This document shows positions 1 to 8,716 of a DNA stretch of 64,000 nt, in pieces. Each line of letters opens with the position of its first letter. Position 1 is the stretch's first letter. Source of the stretch: Pseudomonas guariconensis (GTDB lineage Bacteria > Pseudomonadota > Gammaproteobacteria > Pseudomonadales > Pseudomonadaceae); NCBI RefSeq assembly GCF_900102675.1, contig NZ_FMYX01000014.1, forward strand, positions 62,001 through 126,000, given 5' to 3'. The translations under genes and the position numbers were made by a program. A model generated the notes under the pieces. The model was not told the origin of the DNA. It searched no databases and saw only the letters and a list, made by a program, of their open reading frames with translations.

Positions 1-134
1 AAGACTTCTTTGAGGGTGTACAACGGGCTGGTACCGATGTCGCCATACACCACGCCGACTGCGGCAACGAGCATGCCGACGCCTGAGGTTTTGCTGGGAA
101 GGGTTTGATGTGCAGTGGTCGCAGTCTGGCTCAC
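1..134 (-). CDS. kup: Kup-type potassium transporter, N-terminal fragment (runs off left edge)
   Basis: Only the first 44 residues lie in the window; the gene continues leftward beyond base 1. The translation includes VVYGDIGTSPLYTLKE, the hallmark of the first membrane segment of Kup/HAK/KT potassium uptake permeases, which import K+ with protons across the inner membrane. I place the start at a GTG (132-134), which gives a short polar tail before the conserved segment; an AGAGAAG stretch upstream is a weak ribosome site. An internal ATG (codon 20) is possible, but it would begin right at the first membrane helix. The next gene, gltS, points the same way about 240 bases upstream. Confidence 0.85.
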   Translation of the reverse strand, partial: MSQTATTAHQTLPSKTSGVGMLVAAVGVVYGDIGTSPLYTLKEV

Positions 135-203
135 GGATGACTTCTCTGGACGGGCGGGTCGAGAGCGCGTGCCTTCCCTATGCTGCGCGCTTCCCTGGCG
201 CCT

Positions 204-255
204 GAACGGTCCATGCTGGCGCTACGCAGAGGCGCAACGCCGGCATGGACCGTTC
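204..255. repeat. Long inverted repeat upstream of kup
   Basis: Two 18-base arms (204-221 and 238-255) are complementary apart from one G-T position and enclose a 16-base loop. The dyad lies 70-121 bases upstream of the kup start and downstream of the gltS stop. No T tract follows on the minus strand, so it is not a classical terminator. It does not match the REP elements elsewhere in the window. It could be an RNA hairpin in the kup leader or a decayed mobile repeat. Confidence 0.6.
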
Positions 256-378
256 AAGCAGCAAGCGCAGCCAGTATCGTTTCAACTGCTTTTGGTGAGT
301 GTAAAAAGAGCGTAAAAATTGCCGCTGCGACCAGGGCCGTCCTGCCGCTGCCGCGTGTCCCGATGATTCAGTTGGTCG

Positions 379-1584
379 TTACACGGCGGCAAAAAATGGC
401 AACGCCAAGTACAGCTTGATGACAATGGCGTTGATGATGTCGATGAAGAATGCCCCCACCATCGGCACCACCAGAAACGCTATCTGCGATGGGCCATAGC
501 GTTGCGTCACAGCCTGCATATTGGCAATCGCCGTTGGCGTGGCGCCCAGGCCAAAACCGCAATGGCCGGCTGCAAGTACGGCAGCATCATAGTTGCGGCC
601 CATGACCCTGAAGGTCACGAAGATCGCAAAGAGCGCCATCACCAATGCCTGGACTGCCAAAAGAATGAAGAACGGCAATGCCAGCGCCGCAAGATCCCAT
701 AACTTCAGCGACATCAATGCAATGGCCAGAAACAACGACAAACTGACATTGCCCATGACCGAAACTTCGCGCTCGAATACTTGATACAAACCAAACATCG
801 AAAGCCCGTTTCGTAGCAGTACGCCTACGAACAAGACGCACACGAAGGTCGGTAGTTCGAATGCGGTCCCGTGCAGAAACTTATTCAATAGGGAACCTGC
901 CAGTAAGCTGACCGAAATCAGCGCGATGGTTTCGATCAGAGAAAAGGGTGTGATCAGGCGCTCTTTGTTGGGTTGTTCAAACCCCTGTGGCAAGCGGGGC
1001 GTCTCTTGCTCGACACCCGGCGTCTGGACGCGGGCGATGAGCAAGCGTGCGACCGGACCACCAATCAAACCGCCCAACACCAGGCCGAACGTGGCGGAGG
1101 CCAGTGCCAGTTCGGACGCTGAGGCCAGACCGAACTTCTCGCTGAAGGTGGCTCCCCACGCAGCGCCTGTGCCGTGCCCGCCCGACAAGGTGATCGAACC
1201 TGCCAGCAAGCCCATCAGCGGGTCCAATCCAAGCGCCGTGGCAAGTCCGATGCCCATGGCGTTCTGGACCACCAGCAATCCGGTGACCACCAGCAGGAAG
1301 ATGCCGACGACACGGCCGCCTTTCTTCAGGCTGGCGAAATCCGCACTCAAGCCGATGGTGGCGAAGAATGCCAACATCAAAGGTGTTTGCAGTGAAGTAT
1401 CGAATTGGACCTGGATATCGAAACTGCGCAGTCCCAATAACACCACGGCGACCAGCAAGCCACCGGCGACCGGTTCGGGAATATTGTAAGTGCGCAGAAA
1501 AGCGATGCGTGCAACGAGGCCTCGTCCTAATAGCAGCACCAGGGAGGCGGCGACGAGTGTCCCATAGAAATCGAGCTCAAGCAT
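379..1584 (-). CDS. gltS: Sodium/glutamate symporter GltS
   Basis: This is a 401-residue polytopic inner-membrane protein, the usual length for GltS, which imports glutamate with Na+. It has the family's two inverted halves. The first reentrant-loop region contains LAGSITLSGGHGTGAAW and the second AAGHCGFGLGATPTAIANM. The stretches TAFELPTFVCVLFVGV and GNVSLSLFLAIALMSLKLW also match E. coli GltS closely. I chose the ATG at 1584 (MLELDFYG), which aligns with the family N-terminus; the frame stays open upstream to 1650, but that tail is polar and atypical. Next upstream is a TyrR-type regulator on the same strand, which may or may not act on it. I found no sigma-54 promoter in the 182-base gap. 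Confidence 0.95.
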   Translation of the reverse strand: MLELDFYGTLVAASLVLLLGRGLVARIAFLRTYNIPEPVAGGLLVAVVLLGLRSFDIQVQFDTSLQTPLMLAFFATIGLSADFASLKKGGRVVGIFLLVVTGLLVVQNAMGIGLATALGLDPLMGLLAGSITLSGGHGTGAAWGATFSEKFGLASASELALASATFGLVLGGLIGGPVARLLIARVQTPGVEQETPRLPQGFEQPNKERLITPFSLIETIALISVSLLAGSLLNKFLHGTAFELPTFVCVLFVGVLLRNGLSMFGLYQVFEREVSVMGNVSLSLFLAIALMSLKLWDLAALALPFFILLAVQALVMALFAIFVTFRVMGRNYDAAVLAAGHCGFGLGATPTAIANMQAVTQRYGPSQIAFLVVPMVGAFFIDIINAIVIKLYLALPFFAAV

Positions 1585-1766
1585 GTGATGCGTACTCTTT
1601 GTAAATTCAGAAGAATATTTACTTGGGCGCGCCATTCTAGGGACGGCCATTACGCGAGTACGTAGGTTTATTCTGAAAGTTATCGGCTTATGACGGTTAT
1701 TTTTGTGGTTTTATGCGTCACCCCGACGCTGGCGGGGCGCTGTCGAACCGAGGCGCGAGCCCCGCT

Positions 1767-3275
1767 TCATGCTTTGTTTGGAATCCCGTACTTGCGTAGC
1801 CGCTGGGCAATCGCGGTGTGGGAGGTTTGCAGGCGGCTGGCCAATTGGCGGGTGGACGGATAGCTCAGGTATAGGCGCTGCAGCAGATCGCGCTCGAAGG
1901 CCTGCACGGCCTGCTCGAGGCTGGCCACTTCGCCGTCCTGGCCACGGGCCACGGCGGTGCCGGCAATGTCCAGATCGTCGATGTCCACCAGGCTATGTTC
2001 GCTGATGGCTGCGGCGCGGAAGATCACGTTCTGCAATTGGCGCACGTTACCCGGCCAGGGGTTGGCCAAGAGCGCCGAGTGTGTGGCCGGGGCCAGGCGG
2101 CAGGGTGGGCGCTGGATCTGTGTGCAGGCCTGTTGCATGAAGAAATGCGCCAACAGCAGGATGTCCTGGCCACGTTCGCGCAGGGGGGGAACCTGCAGAT
2201 TCAGCACGTTGAGGCGATAGAACAGGTCCTCGCGAAAGCTTCCCTCGGCCACCATGCGCTCCAGGTCGCGGTGGGTGGCGCTGATGATGCGCACGTCCAC
2301 TTTGATTTCCCGGTCGCCGCCGACCCTGCGAAAGCTGCCGTCACTCAGAAAACGCAGCAGCTTGGCCTGAAGGTAAGGCGACATTTCGCCGATCTCATCC
2401 AGGAACACGGTGCCCTGGTTGGCCAGCTCCATCAGCCCCGGCTTGCCGCCGCGTTGTGCCCCGGTGAATGCCCCTGGGGCATAGCCGAACAGCTCGCTTT
2501 CGGCCAAGCTCTCGGGCAGGGCCGCGCAGTTCAACGCAAGGAATGGCGCGGCATGGCGACTGCTGATGGCATGGCAGGCACGGGCCACCAACTCCTTGCC
2601 GGTGCCGGTCTCGCCGTGCACCAGCAGTGGCGCGTCCAGGGCCGCGACGCGCAGGGCGCGGGCCTTGAGGGTGCGGATCGCCGGGGAGTCGCCGAGCAAG
2701 GCATCGAACCCTTCGGCATGGTCGTGATGCAGGGCCGACAGGCGTTCGCCCATGCGGTTCGGCGGGTAAAGCGTGAGCAGACCGCCAGCATGGGTGATCG
2801 GTGTAGCGTCGAGCAGCAAGCTCTGGCCATTGAGCTGCATCTCGCGCATCGGCAGGTGGAAATTGTTGTCCAGCAGAGCCTGCAGCAGACCTGGGTCATT
2901 GAACAGCTCGCCCACGGAGCGGCCGGCCGATTCGCGCCCGCACAGGGCGATCAACGCCGGGTTGGCCAGCAGCACCTTGCCTGCGCTGTCCACCGCCAGC
3001 ACCGGGTCGCTCATGGCGGCCAGTAGAGCATCGAGCTGCAGGTGTCGGCGTTGGCCGGGAAGGATGTCGACCACTTCCACCGACTGCACGCCCTGGACTT
3101 CGAACAACGCATCGTGGAGCTCTTCGAGCACGGCAGGGCTAAGGGTGGGCGCATCGATGTAGACGTTCGGCGGCACCATCTCCACGGCGTCCAGGTTGAG
3201 ATTGCGGGCACCGAGCAGGGCCAGGACTTCCTGGGTGATGCCGACGCGGTCGATGAAACTGACATGGATGCGCAT
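1767..3275 (-). CDS. TyrR/PhhR-family transcriptional activator (ACT-PAS-AAA+-HTH)
   Basis: The protein has 502 residues. Residues 1-72 look like an ACT amino-acid-binding domain, 82-170 like a PAS domain, 190-430 form a sigma-54-activator AAA+ module, and 474-497 a Fis/TyrR-type helix-turn-helix. Walker A is GETGTGKE (221-228), the sigma-54 contact loop is an intact GAFTGA (268-273), and Walker B is VFLDEIGE (290-297). E. coli TyrR has lost GAFTGA, so this member should be able to activate sigma-54 promoters. The architecture resembles PhhR, the regulator of aromatic amino acid catabolism, but the N-terminus differs from the PhhR I remember, and the neighbours (gltS, arc operon) suggest an amino-acid or arginine/glutamate signal. 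The ATG at 3275 lacks a good ribosome site. The specific target is not known. Confidence 0.85.
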   Translation of the reverse strand: MRIHVSFIDRVGITQEVLALLGARNLNLDAVEMVPPNVYIDAPTLSPAVLEELHDALFEVQGVQSVEVVDILPGQRRHLQLDALLAAMSDPVLAVDSAGKVLLANPALIALCGRESAGRSVGELFNDPGLLQALLDNNFHLPMREMQLNGQSLLLDATPITHAGGLLTLYPPNRMGERLSALHHDHAEGFDALLGDSPAIRTLKARALRVAALDAPLLVHGETGTGKELVARACHAISSRHAAPFLALNCAALPESLAESELFGYAPGAFTGAQRGGKPGLMELANQGTVFLDEIGEMSPYLQAKLLRFLSDGSFRRVGGDREIKVDVRIISATHRDLERMVAEGSFREDLFYRLNVLNLQVPPLRERGQDILLLAHFFMQQACTQIQRPPCRLAPATHSALLANPWPGNVRQLQNVIFRAAAISEHSLVDIDDLDIAGTAVARGQDGEVASLEQAVQAFERDLLQRLYLSYPSTRQLASRLQTSHTAIAQRLRKYGIPNKA

Positions 3276-3376
3276 GGGGTTGAGGGGGCTGTGGCCAGGG
3301 GAGGGCGGTAGTATGCCTCGGTCGGTCGATCAAGCCCAATATTGCCGGGGCCGCTGTGCGGCCCCTGATCGTGAAG

Positions 3377-3745
3377 TCATTCCAGGTGTTCAGGCTTGAT
3401 CGGATCGCCCGATTTCACGTCCAGCTTCTCGCGGATGTCCTTGAACATCCAGTCGTAGATCTTGTGCGGCGAACCCAGGTTCTCGAATTTCTTGGGCGGC
3501 GCCAGGTAGGACTGGGCCCGGCGGGAGAGTTGCATGAGGAAGCTGGGCAGCACCTGGTCCTTGGCCAGGAAGAATTTTTCCTCGACCGTCTTGCCCTCGA
3601 TGATGCCGTGCATGTGGAACTGGATGCCTCTGCCTTCCTTGGGGTCCGACGCGGCCTCGTATTCGATGTTCAAGTCATAGCTGTGGTCATTCTTGTTCAG
3701 CGCGGTGCGCTCGATATGGACATGACCGGGGTGGTATTGGGCCAT
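3377..3745 (-). CDS. Small conserved protein downstream of the arc operon (DUF5064-like)
   Basis: This encodes a 122-residue soluble protein without signal peptide or membrane segment. It starts MAQYHPGHVHIERTAL and looks like the Pseudomonas family I know as DUF5064; that label is from memory and unverified. The start is the ATG at 3745, eight bases after AGGAG; a GTG two codons upstream sits too close to that site. It lies on the same strand just downstream of arcC but behind a hairpin terminator, so it may be only partly cotranscribed. I have no basis for assigning a function. Confidence 0.8.
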   Translation of the reverse strand: MAQYHPGHVHIERTALNKNDHSYDLNIEYEAASDPKEGRGIQFHMHGIIEGKTVEEKFFLAKDQVLPSFLMQLSRRAQSYLAPPKKFENLGSPHKIYDWMFKDIREKLDVKSGDPIKPEHLE

Positions 3746-3767
3746 TGACACGCTCCTCTGGAAGGTC

Positions 3768-3794
3768 GAAAACGGCGGGCGTCAGACGCCCGCC
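3768..3794 (-). terminator. Rho-independent terminator of the arcDABC operon
   Basis: A perfect 10-base inverted repeat (3774-3783 and 3785-3794) begins nine bases after the arcC stop. On the minus strand it is followed by GTTTTC. The GC-rich stem with a short T tract fits an intrinsic terminator, possibly leaky because the tract is short. Confidence 0.7.
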
Positions 3795-3802
3795 TACTGC
3801 AT

Positions 3803-4732
3803 TCAACGGTAGCTGATCCCCGGCTTGGCGGTGGACACGCGGGTACCGGCGGTGCCTTTGACAATCTCTTCGATGTCCGACAGCGAGCCGATCACCGCCA
3901 CCTTGCCGGTGTGGCGGGCGAAATCGCAGGCCGCTTGCACCTTGGGCCCCATGGAGCCGGCGGCAAAGCCCAGGCGTTCCAGTTCGTCGGGGTGGGCCTG
4001 GGCAATGGCTTTCTGGGTCGGCTTGTTGAAGTCGATGTATGCGGCGTTGACGTCGGTGGCAATCACCAGCAGGTCGGCATCGAGTTGTTCGGCCAGCAAG
4101 GCCGAGCACAGGTCCTTGTCGATGACGGCTTCGATGCCTTTGAGCTTGCGGTTTTCATCGTACATGGTAGGGATGCCGCCGCCGCCTGCGCAGATCACGA
4201 TGCTGCTCTTTTCCAGCAGCCACTTGATCGGGCGGATTTCGAAGATGCGCTTGGGTTTGGGGCTGGCCACTACGCGGCGGTATTTGTCGCCGTCGGCCTT
4301 GACCACCCAGCCTTTCTCCTTGGCCAGGCGCTCGGCCTCTTCCTTGCTGTAGACCGGGCCGATGAACTTGGTCGGGTCCTTGAAGGCTGGGTCGTTGGCA
4401 TCCACTTCCACTTGGGTCAGCAGCGTGGCGAACGGCACTTCGAAGGCCAGCAGGTTGCCCAGCTCCTGTTCGATCATGTAGCCGATCATGCCTTCGGTCT
4501 CGGCACCCAGCACGTCCAGCGGGTAAGCCTCGTCGGGTTTGTAGGACAGGCCCTGGAGCGACAGCAGGCCGACTTGCGGACCATTGCCGTGGGCGATGAC
4601 CAGTTCGTTGCCAGGATGGATCTTGGCGATCTGCTCGGTGGCGGTGCGGATATTGGCGCGCTGGTTTTCAGCGGTCATGGGCTCGCCGCGACGCAGCAGG
4701 GCGTTGCCGCCCAATGCAACAACGATACGCAT
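3803..4732 (-). CDS. arcC: Carbamate kinase ArcC
   Basis: The 309-residue enzyme carries out the last step of the arginine deiminase pathway, moving phosphate from carbamoyl phosphate to ADP to give ATP, CO2 and ammonia. The N-terminus MRIVVALGGNALLRRGE is the amino-acid-kinase nucleotide loop. AHGNGPQVGLL and ICAGGGGIPTMYDEN are conserved substrate-binding stretches, and the length is normal. The ATG at 4732 follows GAAGGA at good spacing; the open frame upstream of it is translated repeat sequence and should not be included. It is the last gene of arcD-arcA-arcB-arcC. Confidence 0.96.
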   Translation of the reverse strand: MRIVVALGGNALLRRGEPMTAENQRANIRTATEQIAKIHPGNELVIAHGNGPQVGLLSLQGLSYKPDEAYPLDVLGAETEGMIGYMIEQELGNLLAFEVPFATLLTQVEVDANDPAFKDPTKFIGPVYSKEEAERLAKEKGWVVKADGDKYRRVVASPKPKRIFEIRPIKWLLEKSSIVICAGGGGIPTMYDENRKLKGIEAVIDKDLCSALLAEQLDADLLVIATDVNAAYIDFNKPTQKAIAQAHPDELERLGFAAGSMGPKVQAACDFARHTGKVAVIGSLSDIEEIVKGTAGTRVSTAKPGISYR

Positions 4733-4758
4733 GGTGAATGTCCTTCTCAGGTCAGCTT

Positions 4759-4839
4759 CAAGCTTCAAGTCGCAAGCTGCAAGCAGAGGCGGGTCGGTGT
4801 GAGGCGCCGCGTTTCTTGTGGCTTGGAACTTGAAGCTTG
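4759..4839. repeat. AAGCTTGAAGC-type inverted repeat between arcB and arcC
   Basis: Arms CAAGCTTCAAGT (4759-4770) and ACTTGAAGCTTG (4828-4839) are exact reverse complements, and further partial copies of the gcaagctgcaagc pattern lie between them. Similar short-period repeats occur at 43665-43717 and 53946-54012. This kind of intergenic repeat is common in Pseudomonas. In the arc transcript it could form a hairpin that separates arcC from upstream message. Confidence 0.6.
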
Positions 4840-4851
4840 CAGCCAATAGCG

Positions 4852-5862
4852 TTAGAGATCAGCCAGGGTCGACACCAGGATCGCCTTGATGGTGTGCATG
4901 CGGTTTTCCGCCTGCTCGAAGGCGATGCACGCTGGCGACTCGAATACGTCCTCGGTGACTTCGATGCCGTTGGCCAGGTGCGGGTACTGTTCGGCGATCT
5001 GCTTGCCGACCTTGGTCTCGGAGTTGTGGAATGCCGGCAGACAGTGCATGAACTTGGTGCGAGGGTTGCCGGTGGACTTCATCAGTTCCTTGTTCACCTG
5101 GTAGGGCAGCAGCAGCTTGATGCGCTCGCCCCAGGCTTCGACCGGCTCGCCCATCGACACCCAGACATCGGTGTGGATGAAGTCGACGCCCTTGACCGCA
5201 GCCTTGGCATCCTCGGTCAGGGTGATGCGTGCGCCGCTTTCTTCGGCGTACTGCTTGCAGCGCTGGACCAGATCGTCATGAGGCCACAGTTCCTTGGGCG
5301 CGGCGATGCGCACGTCCATGCCAAGCTTGGCGCCGATCAGCAGCAGCGAGTTGCCCATGTTGTTGCGGGCATCGCCCAGGTAGGCATAGCTGATATCGTG
5401 CAGCGGCTTGTCGCTGTGCTCACGCATGGTCAGCACGTCGGCGATCATCTGGGTCGGGTGGTACTCGTCGGTGAGACCGTTGAACACCGGTACACCGGCG
5501 AACTTGGCCAGCTCCTCGACGATTTCCTGCTTGAAGCCACGGTACTCGATGGCGTCGTACATGCGGCCCAGCACGCGAGCGGTGTCCTTCATGCTCTCTT
5601 TGTGGCCGATCTGCGAGGAGTTCGGGTCGATGTAGGTGACGTTGGCGCCTTGGTCATAGGCGGCGACTTCGAAGGCGCAGCGGGTGCGGGTCGAGGTCTT
5701 CTCGAAGATCAGGGCGATGTTGTTGCCCTTCAGGTGCTGTTGTTCGGTGCCGGTGTACTTGGCGCGCTTGAGGTCGCGGGACAGGTCCAGCAGGTATTTC
5801 AGCTCGCGGGTGGTGTGGTGTTCGAGGCTGAGCAGGTTGCGGTTGTGAATGTTGAACGCCAT
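4852..5862 (-). CDS. arcB: Catabolic ornithine carbamoyltransferase ArcB
   Basis: The 336-residue cytoplasmic enzyme runs the OTC reaction in the catabolic direction, splitting citrulline with phosphate into ornithine and carbamoyl phosphate. The carbamoyl-phosphate loop STRTR is at residues 57-61, followed by EYHPTQMIADVLTM (the HPTQ motif) and, near the C-terminus, FMHCLPAFH (HCLP). Length and N-terminus (MAFNIHNRNLLSLEHHT) match catabolic OTCases of pseudomonads rather than the shorter anabolic ArgF. AAGGAG precedes the ATG. It lies 66 bases downstream of arcA in the same transcription unit. Confidence 0.96.
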   Translation of the reverse strand: MAFNIHNRNLLSLEHHTTRELKYLLDLSRDLKRAKYTGTEQQHLKGNNIALIFEKTSTRTRCAFEVAAYDQGANVTYIDPNSSQIGHKESMKDTARVLGRMYDAIEYRGFKQEIVEELAKFAGVPVFNGLTDEYHPTQMIADVLTMREHSDKPLHDISYAYLGDARNNMGNSLLLIGAKLGMDVRIAAPKELWPHDDLVQRCKQYAEESGARITLTEDAKAAVKGVDFIHTDVWVSMGEPVEAWGERIKLLLPYQVNKELMKSTGNPRTKFMHCLPAFHNSETKVGKQIAEQYPHLANGIEVTEDVFESPACIAFEQAENRMHTIKAILVSTLADL

Positions 5863-5928
5863 GACGGTTCTCCTTGAGTTCGGGTCGGCCCGGCCGTCGC
5901 CTTGTGAGGACGGCCGGGGAAATGGTCG

Positions 5929-7182
5929 TTAGTAGTCGATTGGGTCGCGAACGATCGGGCAGGTCATGCAGTGGCCGCCGCCACGGCCCCGGCCCAGTTC
6001 GCCGGCACTGATGGTGATGACTTCGATTCCGGCCTTGCGCAGCAGGGTATTGGTGTAGGTGTTGCGGTCGTAGCCGATGACCACGCCGGGCTCGACCGCC
6101 ACCACGTTGTTGCCGTCATCCCACTGTTCGCGCTCGGCAGCGAAACTGTTGCCGCCGGTCTCGACCACGCGCAGCTTGACGCCCAGTTGCTCGCCGACCA
6201 CCTCGATGAACGACTTGTTCTCGCGGCGCACGTCCATGCCGTAAGGCTTGCTTTCGTCCGGGCGAATGATGAACGGCACGATTTCGCGGACCACTTCCGG
6301 GAAAACCGTGACCAGGTCGCGGTCGCAGAAGCTGAACACGGTGTCCAGGTGCATGGCCGCGCGAGATTTAGGCAGCCCGGCGACGATGACTTTCTCCACC
6401 GCACCTTTGGCGAACAGGTTCTGTGCCAGTTGGCCGATGGCTTGGCGCGAGGTGCGCTCGCCCATGCCGATCAACACGATGCCCTTGCCGATCGGCATCA
6501 CATCGCCGCCTTCGAGGGTGGCCTGACCGTGGTCTTTGTCCGGGTCGCCGTACCAGACCTGGAAGTCGGCTTTGGTGAACTCGGGGTGGAACTTGTAGAT
6601 GGCGGTGGTCAACAAGGTTTCCTGGCGTCGTGCTGGCCAGTACATCGGGTTGAGGGTCACGCCGCCGTAGATCCAGCAGGTGGTGTCGCGGGTGAATTGG
6701 GTGTTGGGCAGAGGTGGCAGGATGAAGCTGGAATGGCCCAGGTAGTCGTTGTACATCTTGACCACGCTGGCACCTTCGCTTTCCGGCAGATCCTGGCCGG
6801 CCACACCGCCGATCAGGAATTCGGCCAGGTGACGCGGTTCCAGGCCTTCCAGCCAGCTGCGCACTTCGTTGGTCAGGCCGACACCGACGGTGTCAGGGGT
6901 GATCTTGCGGTCGAGGATCCATTTCAGTGCTTCGGGGTTCTGCACGATGTCGGTGAGCAGGTTGTGCATCTCCAGCACCTCGACGCCGCGCTCGCGCATC
7001 TTGGTGACGAAGTCGAAGTGGTCGCGCTTGGCCTGGTCGACCCAGATCACGTCATCGAACAGCAGCTCGTCACAGTTGCTCGGGGTCAGGCGCTTGTGAG
7101 CAAGACCTGGAGCGCACACCATCACTTTGCGCAGTTTGCCGGCTTCGGAGTGGACACCGTACTTCTGTTTTTCCGTGGACAT
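5929..7182 (-). CDS. arcA: Arginine deiminase ArcA
   Basis: The 417-residue enzyme hydrolyses arginine to citrulline and ammonia. The nucleophile is in GGGHCMTCP; by position this is Cys405, equivalent to the Cys406 I recall for P. aeruginosa. ETGGNSFAAEREQWDDGNN and LEGGDVMPIGKG hold guanidinium-binding acidic residues. Two ATGs compete: the one at 7188 overlaps the spacing of GGAGGA, whereas the one at 7182 (MSTEKQK) lies seven bases after GGAGG, so I use the latter. It is the second gene of arcDABC, 31 bases after arcD. Confidence 0.96.
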   Translation of the reverse strand: MSTEKQKYGVHSEAGKLRKVMVCAPGLAHKRLTPSNCDELLFDDVIWVDQAKRDHFDFVTKMRERGVEVLEMHNLLTDIVQNPEALKWILDRKITPDTVGVGLTNEVRSWLEGLEPRHLAEFLIGGVAGQDLPESEGASVVKMYNDYLGHSSFILPPLPNTQFTRDTTCWIYGGVTLNPMYWPARRQETLLTTAIYKFHPEFTKADFQVWYGDPDKDHGQATLEGGDVMPIGKGIVLIGMGERTSRQAIGQLAQNLFAKGAVEKVIVAGLPKSRAAMHLDTVFSFCDRDLVTVFPEVVREIVPFIIRPDESKPYGMDVRRENKSFIEVVGEQLGVKLRVVETGGNSFAAEREQWDDGNNVVAVEPGVVIGYDRNTYTNTLLRKAGIEVITISAGELGRGRGGGHCMTCPIVRDPIDY

Positions 7183-7213
7183 GTTCATTCCTCCAAGAAT
7201 GCGAAGACGTGGA

Positions 7214-8641
7214 TCAAAGCGTCAGGAAGCCGTCGTAGAGTCCGTAGGCGGCCACCAGGGCGCCCACCACGACGGCGGCAAAGATCAGTTTTTCAACCGA
7301 GGTGAAGATCGGTTGGCCGACCTCGCGCTTGGCCTTGGCGAACAGGATCGCGCCAGGGGCATAGAGCAGGGCCGAGAGCAGCAGGTATTTCACGCCGCCG
7401 GCATACAGCAGCCAGATGGCGTACAACAGGGCGATGCCACCAATGATCAGGTCTTTCTGGCGTTCGGCCAGGGCCTGTTCGTAGGTTTCGCTCCGTACCG
7501 CAAGCAGCACCGCATAGGCCGCCGACCACAGGTAAGGCACCAGGATCATCGAGGTGGCGAGGTAGATCAGCGACAGGTAGGTGCTGTTGGAGAACAGGGT
7601 GATGACCAGGAAGATCTGCACCATGGCGTTGGTCAGCCACAGCGCATTGGCCGGCACATGGTTGGCGTTCTCGCGGCGCAGGAACTCCGGCATGGTGTGG
7701 TCCTTGGCCGCGGCGAACATGATCTCGGCGCACAGCAGCACCCATGACAGCAGCGCACCGAGCAGCGAGATGATCAGCCCGACGCTGATCAGCACCGCGC
7801 CCCAGTGCCCGACCACGTGCTCGAGCACGGCAGCCATCGAGGGGTTCTGCAGCTTGGCCAGTTCCGGTTGGGTCATCACGCCCAGCGACAGTACGTTGAC
7901 CAGCACCAGGAACAGCAGCACGGTGATGAAACCGATGACGGTAGCCTTACCTACGTCGGAGCGTTTTTCCGCCCGGGAGGAGAAGATGCTCGCGCCCTCG
8001 ATGCCGATGAACACCCATACGGTGACCAGCATCATGTTGCGCACCTGGTCCATCACGCTGCCTAAGTCAGGGGAGCCTTTACCCCAGATGTCGGCGGTGA
8101 AAATGTCCAGCTTGAAGGCGAACAGGCAGATCAGCGCGAACAGCGCCAGTGGCACGACCTTGGCCACGGTGGTGACCAGGTTGATGAACGCCGCTTCCTT
8201 GATGCCGCGCAGTACCAGAAAGTGCACCGCCCACAGCAGGATCGAGGCGCCGATCACGGCCGCCGGCGTGTTGCCCTCACCGAAGATCGGGAAGAAATAG
8301 CCCAAGGTGCTGAACAACAGGACGAAGTAGCCGACGTTGCCCAGCCAGGCGCTGATCCAGTAGCCCCAGGCTGAGGAAAAGCCCATGTAGTCGCCGAACC
8401 CTGCCTTGGCGTAGGCATACACCCCGCCGTCCAGATCCGGTTTGCGATTGGCCAGCGTCTGGAACACGAAGGCGAGGGTCAACATGCCGACCGCCGTGAT
8501 GGCCCAGCCGATCAATACAGCACCGACACCGGCGCTGGCGGCCATGTTTTGCGGCAACGAAAATATCCCGCCGCCAATCATGGAACCGACGACAAGTGCA
8601 ACAAGTGCACCCAGTTTTAGTTTTCCGGGAGAATCAGACAT
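7214..8641 (-). CDS. arcD: Arginine/ornithine antiporter ArcD
   Basis: This is a 475-residue inner-membrane protein of the APC superfamily with about 12-13 hydrophobic segments. It exchanges external arginine for internal ornithine. GSMIGGGIFSLPQNMA near the N-terminus is the substrate-loop signature in helix 1. It is first in arcDABC, the usual Pseudomonas order. GGAG seven bases before the ATG at 8641 fixes the start. A near-identical-length paralogue begins divergently at 9077. An ANR-type site upstream suggests induction under oxygen limitation. Confidence 0.95.
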   Translation of the reverse strand: MSDSPGKLKLGALVALVVGSMIGGGIFSLPQNMAASAGVGAVLIGWAITAVGMLTLAFVFQTLANRKPDLDGGVYAYAKAGFGDYMGFSSAWGYWISAWLGNVGYFVLLFSTLGYFFPIFGEGNTPAAVIGASILLWAVHFLVLRGIKEAAFINLVTTVAKVVPLALFALICLFAFKLDIFTADIWGKGSPDLGSVMDQVRNMMLVTVWVFIGIEGASIFSSRAEKRSDVGKATVIGFITVLLFLVLVNVLSLGVMTQPELAKLQNPSMAAVLEHVVGHWGAVLISVGLIISLLGALLSWVLLCAEIMFAAAKDHTMPEFLRRENANHVPANALWLTNAMVQIFLVITLFSNSTYLSLIYLATSMILVPYLWSAAYAVLLAVRSETYEQALAERQKDLIIGGIALLYAIWLLYAGGVKYLLLSALLYAPGAILFAKAKREVGQPIFTSVEKLIFAAVVVGALVAAYGLYDGFLTL

Positions 8642-8667
8642 TTAACAACTCCATGCCAGGAGAAAGT

Positions 8668-8716
8668 TGACCTCAGAGTAAATCCGACGCCTGTGCCATG
8701 TGCTGACATGGGTCAG
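8668..8716 (-). promoter_or_regulatory. Putative ANR-dependent promoter of arcDABC
   Basis: The site CTGACATGGGTCAG (8703-8716) is a perfect 5-4-5 dyad of the FNR/ANR type (consensus TTGAT-N4-ATCAA; three differences from the P. aeruginosa arc site as I remember it). Its centre (8709.5) is 41.5 bases from a start point at 8668. A -10-like TACTCT (8675-8680) then falls at -12 to -7. This is the geometry of a class II ANR promoter. The leader to the arcD start would be about 27 bases. Sequence inference only. Confidence 0.65.

Noticed and set aside
926..1489. A 187-codon plus-strand frame opposite gltS
   Set aside because: Entirely inside gltS antisense, Ser/Pro/Ala-rich, no homology recognised.
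1585..1766. A sigma-54 promoter for gltS next to the TyrR-type activator
   Set aside because: I searched both strands of the gap for the GG-N10-GC pattern with the flanking consensus and found no convincing site.
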